Below, in pieces: positions 7,402 to 13,682 of a stretch of 16,027 bases of DNA. The notes beneath the pieces are model-generated. The model was not told where the DNA came from. It worked only from the letters and a program-made list of their open reading frames with translations, and did not search any database. Source of the stretch: Lentibacillus sp. Marseille-P4043 (lineage in GTDB: Bacteria > Bacillota > Bacilli > Bacillales > Amphibacillaceae); the NCBI RefSeq assembly GCF_900258515.1, contig NZ_LT984884.1, positions 3,790,553 to 3,806,579 of the forward strand. Direction: 5' to 3'. How positions within the stretch are numbered: position 1 is the stretch's first letter; each line of letters begins with the position of its first letter. The translations under genes and the position numbers were made by a program.

Positions 7402-7785
7402 GTGACGAATAAAATACCCGCTATTTCGGAATCGGAATGGGAAGTTTTAAAGGTGCTCTGGGAAAAAGCACCGCAAACAGCAAGCGATATCATTTCATCC
7501 TTGCAGGCACAAACGAATTGGAAGCCGAAAACCGTGCGTACCCTATTGGACCGGCTCACTAAAAAAGAAGTCGTCGGCGTCCATAAGAATCAGAGAGTTT
7601 ATACATTCTATCCGCTTTATTCCCAAGACGAATGCCAACGTGCCAAAACAGACTCCTTTGTAAAACGATTTTATGATGGCACCTTAAAATCGATGCTCGT
7701 TCAATTCATTCAGGATGAAGACCTCTCTGAAGAAGAAATTAAAGAACTAAGATCCATCTTGGATAAGAAGCAGGATAAAAAATAA
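7402..7785 (+). CDS. blaI: Beta-lactamase repressor BlaI
   Basis: Winged-helix dimeric repressor of the BlaI/MecI/CopY family that binds TACA/TGTA dyads. The GTG start at 7402 follows AGGCAGGGA. The 127-residue product has the N-terminal DNA-binding domain (ISESEWEVLKVLWE, then the recognition region KPKTVRTLLDRLTKKE at about 41-56) and a helical dimerisation C-terminus. In Staphylococcus aureus BlaI is cut between Asn101 and Phe102 on induction; here the same positions are Gln101-Phe102, in VQFIQDEDLS. Likely targets in this window are the paired operators at 4040-4074 and 4207-4241. Confidence 0.95.
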   Translation: MTNKIPAISESEWEVLKVLWEKAPQTASDIISSLQAQTNWKPKTVRTLLDRLTKKEVVGVHKNQRVYTFYPLYSQDECQRAKTDSFVKRFYDGTLKSMLVQFIQDEDLSEEEIKELRSILDKKQDKK

Positions 7786-7884
7786 GACCGTGCCCTCTCT
7801 TTTAAAAGCTGAAAGCATCCTTTGACTACACCTACTGGATTAGTCCAAAAAGTTTTATTCAGCAGTTTGGCCCTTATATAACAC

Positions 7885-7914
7885 GGGTGCCATTCTCATT
7901 CAAGAATGGCACCC
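7885..7914. terminator. Strong hairpin between blaI and the Nudix pseudogene
   Basis: GGGTGCCATTC (7885-7895) and GAATGGCACCC (7904-7914) form a perfect 11-bp stem with an 8-base loop, about 100 bases after the blaI stop and about 30 bases from the end of the converging Nudix gene. No T-tract is present on either strand. It could be a shared convergent terminator or a remnant of a repeat. Confidence 0.5.
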
Positions 7915-7942
7915 CCGATAGCGAACATTAGGGAAGTTATTT

Positions 7943-8359
7943 TTAACCCTGAAAAGTGTAAGGAGAGGAAGACTCAAGCAAACCTTCTACACCACTGGGG
8001 TTATAAGGCATTAATTTATTCGCTGTTTGATAATCCACCCATTTTATTTCTGATATTTCATTTTCATCTTAAATTGAGGGAGTTCCATTAATTATTTTCG
8101 CTTTGAATGTTATAAACAAAGCGTGATGGCCCCTTTCCTTAAAAAAGGCTTCGTTAACCGAAACAATGTTTTCAACTTCTACTTTTAAACCTGTCTCTTC
8201 TTTAACCTCACGAATAACTGCCTGTTCTAACGTTTCCCCTTTTTCAACTGCTCCACCAGGAAGAGACCAGCTACCACCATGATTATTAACCATTAGAACG
8301 TTTTTTTGCTCACAAATAAGCCCATATACTACATCCACTCTTCGCACTTTCCTCACCAT
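7943..8359 (-). pseudogene. Nudix hydrolase gene interrupted by an in-frame TAA
   Basis: The frame from ATG 8357-8359 encodes a Nudix fold with a complete Nudix box (GGAVEKGETLEQAVIREVKE, then ETGL), the Mg-binding signature of hydrolases of nucleoside-diphosphate derivatives. After 96 codons it meets TAA at 8069-8071. The same frame then stays open for 42 more codons (DENEISEIKWVDYQTANKLM and onward) to TAA at 7943-7945. EIKWV is typical of the C-terminal part of Nudix proteins, and the joined length of about 138 residues is normal for the family. The internal TAA is therefore probably a nonsense mutation, one change from CAA or GAA. A sequencing error is the alternative. The plus-strand frame over this stretch is a shadow. 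No clear ribosome-binding site is seen before the ATG, and a GTG a few codons later could be the real start. Confidence 0.8.
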
Positions 8360-8379
8360 CCCACTATTACATAAAACAA

Positions 8380-8514
8380 TTATCTAATAATATTCGTTGC
8401 TTGTTCCAGTAGAATGAAGTATTTACCAGAAGTATTGCGTCTAATCGTAACATTATTAATACGCCATTCAACTTAACGATTTTTTGCAAACTTAACAGGT
8501 CCAAACTTTGGTCG
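8380..8514 (-). pseudogene. tnpB: Remnant of a TnpB (IS200/IS605 OrfB) gene
   Basis: One minus-strand frame gives RPKFGPVKFAKNR, a TAA, then VEWRINNVTIRRNTSGKYF and ILLE before a stop at 8380-8382. The pattern VKF..NR.VEG.I..VTI.R..SGKYFVSILVE is characteristic of the region of TnpB just before its RuvC nuclease part. Only about 44 codons survive, with one internal stop, so it is a decayed fragment. It lies directly upstream of the Nudix gene start. TnpB is the RNA-guided nuclease of IS200/IS605 elements; nothing functional remains here. Confidence 0.7.
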
Positions 8515-8522
8515 TCATAAAA

Positions 8523-8567
8523 AAATAATCCCCTCATGCACTTTAGCCGGTATGTGAGGGATTATTT
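8523..8567 (-). terminator. Strong hairpin with T-run on the minus strand
   Basis: AAATAATCCCCTCAT (8523-8537) and ATGTGAGGGATTATTT (8552-8567) form a long stem with one unpaired base on each side. On the minus strand it is followed by seven T residues, the pattern of an intrinsic terminator; on the plus strand a weaker TTATTTCTC follows. It could serve minus-strand transcription leaving the SIR2 unit, or be a structured end of the lost IS200/IS605-like element. Confidence 0.65.
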
Positions 8568-8573
8568 CTCTAG

Positions 8574-8857
8574 CTGCCCTACCCTCTTGACGGGGTTTGG
8601 TCTATTGTGACCGCTTCATGTACCAACATGGCGGCCTTTCAGTTCTTGGATCGATCATGGTTCTTCCCCATTTGCATTATTAAAAACATTCTTTTCTCTG
8701 CTCCCTCTTTAGAAATTTCCCATATCGTGGTTGTTAAATCCCTTTATTGTTAAATTATAATCTCATTAATAGCATAAAGATATTTGACTTACATAAGAAT
8801 ATAATGTAGAATTCTACTTAGATAAAGCAGGGAAGTAATCGCAATCACACACCGTGG
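8574..8857. other. Non-coding stretch with short hairpins
   Basis: No convincing gene is seen. At 8574-8640 three small inverted repeats follow one another: CCC/GGG around TCTTGAC, GGTC/GACC around TATTGT, and CCGC..CATG/CATGGCGG around TACCAA. The remainder up to 8825 is AT-rich and lacks recognisable signals. Together with the neighbouring TnpB remnant this may be debris of a mobile element. Confidence 0.3.
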
Positions 8858-8882
8858 TTAGGGATTGCTTCCTTTGTTTTTT
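8831..8882 (+). terminator. Terminator-like hairpin at the end of the SIR2 unit
   Basis: GCAATC (8841-8846) pairs with GATTGC (8863-8868), and GGAA (8831-8834) pairs with TTCC (8869-8872), with a bulge on the left arm. The plus strand continues TTTGTTTTTT. On the minus strand the hairpin overlaps the final TAA (8858-8860) of the extended SIR2 reading frame, although the T-run there is weak. It marks a natural transcription-unit boundary. Confidence 0.5.
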
Positions 8883-9076
8883 ATGATATCGTATAGTAAT
8901 AACAACCTTCTTAACTCAGTCATTATTCTAATTTCCCCTCTTGCTTCTAATTCCTCCAGTTCTTTAACCAATAAATTTTTTAATTCATTTAAATTTAATT
9001 CCTTAATGTGAAAAGACAATGTCTCAAACATCTTTTGCTTTTTCTCATCTGTATTACTTATGGATTCAACATCTAC
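8858..9076 (-). pseudogene. Open frame continuing the SIR2 gene past its TAA
   Basis: Directly after the SIR2 stop codon (9077-9079), the same frame is open for 72 codons to a TAA at 8858-8860. The product is protein-like: a lysine-rich start, a long charged amphipathic helix with KELNLNELKNLLVKELEELE, and an ending ELRRLLLLYDIIKN. No ATG with a good Shine-Dalgarno sequence precedes it; the first ATG is at 9029-9031, giving 57 residues, with only a weak purine stretch before it. It is best explained as the original C-terminus of the SIR2 protein cut off by a nonsense mutation. A separate small helical partner protein started at 9031 is the alternative. Confidence 0.55.
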
Positions 9077-10459
9077 TTAGATCGGTGAAAATATAGAGCT
9101 TTTATTTATTTTACTATAATGAAAGCTAAAATCGGAATATTTATCCGCTCGCCTTATCAGCTTTTCCTTTTCTGTAGGGTGTAATGAACTTTTGCTTATC
9201 ACTTTTTCATCTAAAATCTTGTGCACGGGAAATCTGTCGTTTCCACCCTGATTTGCAGCAAACTTAAGTCTTACTTCAGTACTAACCTCATCTTTATCTG
9301 AAATATAATCTAATGAGTATTGAATAATATTCGGCATTTGAAAAATATACTTTTGGTCTCCCACTGCCACCGCAATATTTCTATCTTGCATGTTAGCTTC
9401 TAGTTTTTCTATTTCTTCTGGTGATATTAAAACAGAATTTAATGTCCCTTTCTTTCCACTGTCAATTATAAGCTTCTTAATGACATGTTGATACTTTCTC
9501 ACTTCGGTCGGTGCTATCCCTTGATTAATACTTTTAATTTTTTCAAATACCGCTTTGAAATTATCAGTTTTTATAACCCTTAGTTTACAACCCAAATCCT
9601 TGTCATTAACAACTTCTTCTACTAATCTCTGTTGACCTTCTTCCCATTCAACTAGTATTAATTTCCTTTCTAAAATATTCATTTCCTCGGATGATAATGA
9701 TCTTGTTACATCTTTAATTATTTTTCTCACATTGACATCCGTTAGTGAATAACCAAGGAAAATAATCGGTGAATGCATCATCATGGAAATAATTTTTGCA
9801 CTTATTAATACAGAATTCTCTTCAAAATACTCGTAATCTCTTTCTGTTATAATAATATCATTAGGACTTTTTATACAGCCATGAAGTTTGTACAACTCAG
9901 CATAACCAATAGTCTCCCCGAAAAAGCCGTTTTGACCAATGTATTTTTTGATGTTATATTCACTTTCCTCATTATAGGAATTTTCTATGAAGTCGTCGTA
10001 GTTGGTAGTTAGTATAATTTGGGTTTTTACTAACATTTTTTTAAATGAATTATACTCATTTTTCATATGTTCCTTAAACTTGTAATTACCAAATCGCCTT
10101 GCAATCGCTACCTTAAATGGGGACATCTTTGTCTCATAAGCATCTTTTGGACTAAACCGATTAATTTTTATACTTTCTGAATTAAATGCCTGGTTAAATT
10201 CAGTTTCAAGTACCTTTCCAATTCTCACATTAGCATAGTGAGCCAACTCCCGTTCATCGTACTTTGGGTTTTCAGTCTTTAATTTATCTTTTAAATTATT
10301 GTAATACCCATAGAAATTAGTTAACCCTGTTTCGCCCCAGAATTCCGCTAACAAATTATGCCAGTTAGGAAAATTGTGTAAAAACCTTTTAGATATTCCA
10401 GATCCAATAAATGCTATAGGAAACTCATTTTCTTTAATAAGGTCATCTAATATAGTCAT
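9077..10459 (-). CDS. SIR2-domain protein, probable defence NADase
   Basis: Sirtuin-fold proteins bind NAD; in bacterial defence systems they usually destroy NAD on phage infection. The start chosen is ATG 10457-10459 with AGGGGG eight bases upstream; the longer reading from 10480 would contain that ribosome-binding site. In the 460-residue product the NAD-binding and catalytic elements are visible: FIGSGIS (17-23) with PNW shortly after, TTNYDDFIE (151-159), KLHG with the presumed catalytic His193, and FLGYSLTDVNV (234-244). Residues from about 320 to the end form an unrecognised C-terminal region, perhaps the sensor. It follows the GIY-YIG protein gene by 117 bases on the same strand. The frame continues open for 72 codons after the TAA, so the protein may be truncated. 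Defence function is inferred from family and partner. Confidence 0.85.
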   Translation of the reverse strand: MTILDDLIKENEFPIAFIGSGISKRFLHNFPNWHNLLAEFWGETGLTNFYGYYNNLKDKLKTENPKYDERELAHYANVRIGKVLETEFNQAFNSESIKINRFSPKDAYETKMSPFKVAIARRFGNYKFKEHMKNEYNSFKKMLVKTQIILTTNYDDFIENSYNEESEYNIKKYIGQNGFFGETIGYAELYKLHGCIKSPNDIIITERDYEYFEENSVLISAKIISMMMHSPIIFLGYSLTDVNVRKIIKDVTRSLSSEEMNILERKLILVEWEEGQQRLVEEVVNDKDLGCKLRVIKTDNFKAVFEKIKSINQGIAPTEVRKYQHVIKKLIIDSGKKGTLNSVLISPEEIEKLEANMQDRNIAVAVGDQKYIFQMPNIIQYSLDYISDKDEVSTEVRLKFAANQGGNDRFPVHKILDEKVISKSSLHPTEKEKLIRRADKYSDFSFHYSKINKSSIFSPI

Positions 10460-10576
10460 TTTCAATTCCCCCTCATTCATAAGTATCTAGTTGATCTTGT
10501 GTTACTATAAAACGGTATTCCTTTTTGTACCTAAGGAACATTAAACTGTTATTAACAGCATTATTTCAAGATTTAT

Positions 10577-12211
10577 TTAGGCAACAACGGAATCTTCAAT
10601 CGCCATGGTTTGATTAAACTCTTCCGCTAACATTGTCTTTACAAATTCAACTGTAGGATCTATTTCTTCTACTATCTCACGTAAACTACTAATATCAGTT
10701 TTGAAAAATTCTTTACGATAATTCACTTTGTTAACTCTCTGATCATTTAACTCATTATGAAGTCTTTGTTCTAATCCTACAGCATCATCACTAAATATCA
10801 TCGCATGTACATCAAACTTAAAAGGCACAGATGCACTTCCTAATTCATCTACCCTATCCTGTGGAACCATTCTTCTAGTCATTCCGATTTTAAACATATT
10901 TTCTCCGAAAGAACCCAAATTTGAAATTACATAAACATATCCAGCTTTACCTAGCGTAAGACTCGCAATTTCTTCCTTCTTTTCATTTATATTTTTCATT
11001 TGGCCTTCAAGTTCTTTCAGTCTCTTCTCTAGTTGATTAATCTTTTCTTCATCTGTTTCTTCAGCCAATAACTGCCTGTTTCTAGTCATTTCTACTTGGA
11101 ATTTTTGCTCTTCTTTTTCTAACTTTTTTTCTTCTGCGGCAAGTTGTTTTTTCTCTTGTGCCTCTTGTCTCATTTGCTCCTTAATTAATTTTTGCTCTTC
11201 CTTTTCACGTTCCCTGTACACATAATATTTATATTCAATATTAATTAATTCCACGTACAATGGTTCAATCTCCGTTAAAAATTTAGTTATAGTTGGTAAA
11301 ATAGATTGATTTCCGTTACCACAGATTGCCAAATATTTTGTTATGATATCTTTAACAGACTGAATGGATTCATCCAGTTTATTGTATTTCAGTTGAAATA
11401 GTAATAGTTGCATTTCTGCCTGCAAACCAATAATCATTAAATTATATATCGTTTTGTTTGCTTTCGTAGTATATCTGTCTTCATATCTTCCAAGTACATT
11501 TTGTATTTCTTTATTTGTTGCTTTAGAAAGTTTTCGTAATTCCTTCGAGTTATCTGAATGTAAATGCAGTCGAATCACTGTACCAAGAAGAGCATCCTCA
11601 GAAAGTTCATCATTCAATTTATCAATTTGATTTTCAACATCAGTAAAATTAACAGTATGTGGAAAACGCTCATTGAATTTTTTTAACCCTATAACTTCAG
11701 ATTTGAATTTCCTAGCCTGATTTTTATATCTGTTTACCTCTTTTAATAATCGATCATATTCCTCAGATAAATCATCAATGCTATTCTTATACTCCGTCGT
11801 TTTTTCAACAACAGATTGTAAATTTTCATTTGCTTCTTTAATAACTTGTTCTGCTTCTTTTTTTGCCTTTTCGATGATTGTATTACGTTCTGATTTCATT
11901 GATGCTTCCGTTTCATCTTTTATACCTTGAATAAATTTCTCTTTATCGTTTAACAGTATAGTCTTATCTTCAATCTCTTTATTGGCTACATCTATTTTGT
12001 TATTAAGTTCAACAACTTTTTCCTCTTTGTCTTTAATTGGCATATTTAAAAGTTCATCCTCTTTTAAACTTCCATAAAAATTCTTCCTATTTTTCATTTG
12101 AATAGTTAATAATATACTTGCGAGTATTGCAGGAATAATTAATATACTAAATAACGAGAGTATGCAAATTATAATAGTAGAATACCACCATTTATCCCTA
12201 TATGTTGACAT
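10577..12211 (-). CDS. Membrane-anchored coiled-coil GIY-YIG (T5orf172/MUG113) protein with DUF4041-like region
   Basis: A 544-residue protein with an excellent start (AAAGGGGG, then ATG). An N-terminal hydrophobic helix (about 9-37) should anchor it in the membrane. A long coiled coil follows (about 62-170), then a globular helical part around 170-320 that resembles DUF4041, a second highly charged coiled coil (about 325-415, KEEQKLIKEQ-type repeats), and a C-terminal GIY-YIG nuclease domain. The domain shows GYVYVIS (424-430), FKIGMT (440-445), Arg453, His469, Glu481 and His485 in LEQRLHNEL, and KEFF (500-503), the pattern of T5orf172/MUG113 proteins. DUF4041/GIY-YIG proteins occur in phages and in defence islands. 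It is the first gene of a two-gene unit with the SIR2 protein. Nuclease activity is inferred. Confidence 0.85.
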   Translation of the reverse strand: MSTYRDKWWYSTIIICILSLFSILIIPAILASILLTIQMKNRKNFYGSLKEDELLNMPIKDKEEKVVELNNKIDVANKEIEDKTILLNDKEKFIQGIKDETEASMKSERNTIIEKAKKEAEQVIKEANENLQSVVEKTTEYKNSIDDLSEEYDRLLKEVNRYKNQARKFKSEVIGLKKFNERFPHTVNFTDVENQIDKLNDELSEDALLGTVIRLHLHSDNSKELRKLSKATNKEIQNVLGRYEDRYTTKANKTIYNLMIIGLQAEMQLLLFQLKYNKLDESIQSVKDIITKYLAICGNGNQSILPTITKFLTEIEPLYVELINIEYKYYVYREREKEEQKLIKEQMRQEAQEKKQLAAEEKKLEKEEQKFQVEMTRNRQLLAEETDEEKINQLEKRLKELEGQMKNINEKKEEIASLTLGKAGYVYVISNLGSFGENMFKIGMTRRMVPQDRVDELGSASVPFKFDVHAMIFSDDAVGLEQRLHNELNDQRVNKVNYRKEFFKTDISSLREIVEEIDPTVEFVKTMLAEEFNQTMAIEDSVVA

Positions 12212-12426
12212 ATAATTTCCCCCTTTATTAATTCATGCATATGATTTGGCAACATTATCTTAGAAAACAAATCAACCTATTATAATGAGTCTATTCTACC
12301 ATATAAACCCTTATGTATATACACTATTGTTAATAGTGGAATTTTTTTATAATATTTACCGCCAACAGATTATTGTAATAATTACTTCACCAACTGCTCC
12401 CTTATACAAATAGTTAACGTCATCAC
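12212..12426. promoter_or_regulatory. Upstream region of the GIY-YIG/SIR2 unit
   Basis: It contains the AAAGGGGG ribosome-binding site next to 12211 and a TATAAT on the minus strand (12284-12279) without a good -35, so the promoter is only a suggestion. At 12322-12338 a small perfect stem CACTATT/AATAGTG with a three-base loop is followed by seven T residues on the plus strand. No plus-strand gene precedes it, so its role is unclear. Otherwise the stretch is AT-rich without other visible features. Confidence 0.35.
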
Positions 12427-12739
12427 ACACACATCCCCCCTCTCCGCCATAGCCTATAGTAAAAACGCCTGGAGGTAAGCTTATGAAGAATGAACAAAAA
12501 GTCCCAAAAAACAGGTCGAGGTGGAATCTTTTTGAAGTGATTGGGGTTTCGATCATTGTCATTTCACTTGCCCTGCTATTCTTTGCTCCAGACTCACTTT
12601 CACAATTATTCGATACCATTATCAAAGAGGTAAAGCCAGTTGTTGTCGATACTTTCTTAACGAGTGAAGTGGGGATTGCTGTCATTGTCAGTGTTATTAT
12701 TGGGCGAATGTTGGAACGGCTTGGGTTTACAGACGGTTT
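12427..12739. repeat. Left copy of a direct repeat flanking the LXG cassette
   Basis: This stretch matches 15715-16027 at an offset of 3288 bases. I count seven mismatches in 313 bases, all in the first half, and the last 129 or so bases are identical. It covers the ribosome-binding site and first 85 codons of a Gate-domain membrane protein gene. Homology presumably continues past 12739 but the right copy leaves the window. Confidence 0.95.
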
Positions 12740-12995
12740 GATCCGGATCTTTGTACCCGTTATGCGCTTGTTTAAGATCAATCCGTCCGTCATTATTCCA
12801 AGTGCCTATAATATCCTTGGTGACATCAATGCTGCTGGAAAAATTGCCGGGCCTATTCTTGTGAAAGCAAAGGCAACAAAATCAGAACAAAAAATTGCTG
12901 TAGCAACGATGATCCAATCACCACAGTCTTTTGCAACATTCGTACTGGGGCTAATTAAGATAAAGGATCAGTCCCCAACCACGCTAACACTTTAG
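12483..12995 (+). pseudogene. Truncated copy of a nucleoside-recognition (Gate) membrane protein gene
   Basis: A 170-codon frame with a good start (GGAGGT six bases before the ATG). Residues 18-36, 63-77 and 88-97 are hydrophobic, and SAYNILGDINAAGKIAGPIL together with ATMIQSPQSFATFVLG is typical of the nucleoside-recognition Gate domain (YjiH-like proteins). The frame is native-looking until about residue 158 (VLGLI). The last dozen codons are read from a palindromic repeat (12962-13017), so the original C-terminus is lost. An otherwise near-identical copy begins at 15771. Gate proteins normally need more helices, so this copy is probably inactive. What they transport here is unknown. Confidence 0.85.
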
Positions 12996-13017
12996 CACAG
13001 TGGGGGACTGACCCTTT
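12962..13017. repeat. 56-bp palindromic repeat (REP/BOX-like), possible convergent terminator
   Basis: A near-perfect palindrome: outer arms AAAGGATCAGTCCCC (12962-12976) and GGGGGACTGACCCTTT (13002-13017), inner arms GCTAA and TTTAGC around a three-base loop. Elements with GGTCAGTCCCC/GGGGACTGACC arms recur in Bacillaceae genomes (from memory). It lies exactly where the left Gate gene copy is broken, and between that gene and the converging immunity gene, where it may also terminate transcription from both sides. Confidence 0.75.
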
Positions 13018-13060
13018 CAATTCCCATCTTTATTTCCGCAAACAGATTTTCCCCAGAACG

Positions 13061-13681
13061 TTAATCGTCCATTAGGTCATCATCTAACCATAAATCTACT
13101 TCCTCCACATCAACATCCTCGTTTTCAAATTCATCCTCTATTTCCAAATTATTAAGAAAGTCCACAAATGATTCAGAAATAAGATATACATTGTCCCAGT
13201 ATGAATCAATATTTTCTATATCTGCTTTCTCTCCAATCATTAATTTAGCTTCAAGTTCATTTTCATGATTCCAAAAATAAATTTTACCGAAGACCGGTTC
13301 ATTAACACCAATGCAGATTAAATTCCCAGCTGGGCACTCGCCAATAGGGACTAAATTACCCGGGATACGATTTTCATAACTCTCTATTTGTTGATTAATA
13401 TTATTTTCACTCATTAGTCCATAAAAACCATCAAAATATTGTTTGCCTTCCTTTGTCATTACTGGTGACGGCTCTATCGGTTTATATATTATTTCCTTTT
13501 CAAAAAAAGTTTCATCATAACTCTCCAGAAACTCCTTATACTCTTTCGGAATTACGATGTTATACTTTTTTTCTAGAGCTTTTAAATGCTCCCTTCTTAA
13601 GTTTTTAAAAGAAATAGCAGGTTGATTGACACCTAATTTTGTTAAAACATTTATTATTATTGAACTACAATTCTTACCCAA
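13061..13681 (-). CDS. SUKH (SMI1/KNR4) family immunity protein for the LXG toxin
   Basis: Protects the producer by binding the nuclease domain of the neighbouring toxin. The TTG start at 13679-13681 is preceded by AGGAGG with eight bases spacing; that Shine-Dalgarno sequence lies inside the last codons of the toxin gene (Arg-Gly-Gly), and the two frames are separated by only one base, so translation is coupled. The 206-residue product shows the SMI1/KNR4 signature early on (LKALEKKYNIVIPKEYKEFL, about 34-53), a later core with GNLVPIGECPAGNLICIG and IYFWNHE, and a very acidic tail rich in Asp/Glu. SUKH proteins are common immunity partners of nuclease toxins. Pairing with this toxin is inferred from position. 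Confidence 0.88.
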   Translation of the reverse strand: MGKNCSSIIINVLTKLGVNQPAISFKNLRREHLKALEKKYNIVIPKEYKEFLESYDETFFEKEIIYKPIEPSPVMTKEGKQYFDGFYGLMSENNINQQIESYENRIPGNLVPIGECPAGNLICIGVNEPVFGKIYFWNHENELEAKLMIGEKADIENIDSYWDNVYLISESFVDFLNNLEIEDEFENEDVDVEEVDLWLDDDLMDD

Positions 13682-13682
13682 A

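Noticed and set aside
7906..8091. 61-codon plus-strand frame after blaI
   Set aside because: It starts inside a hairpin, has no ribosome-binding site, and is antisense to the C-terminal part of the Nudix pseudogene.
10460..10480. Seven-codon N-terminal extension of the SIR2 protein
   Set aside because: The extension contains the AGGGGG ribosome-binding site of the ATG at 10457-10459, and nothing precedes the upstream ATG.
12356..12793. 145-codon minus-strand frame, repeated at 15689-15973
   Set aside because: It is present in both repeat copies only because they are duplicates; it is antisense to the Gate gene and lacks a sensible start.
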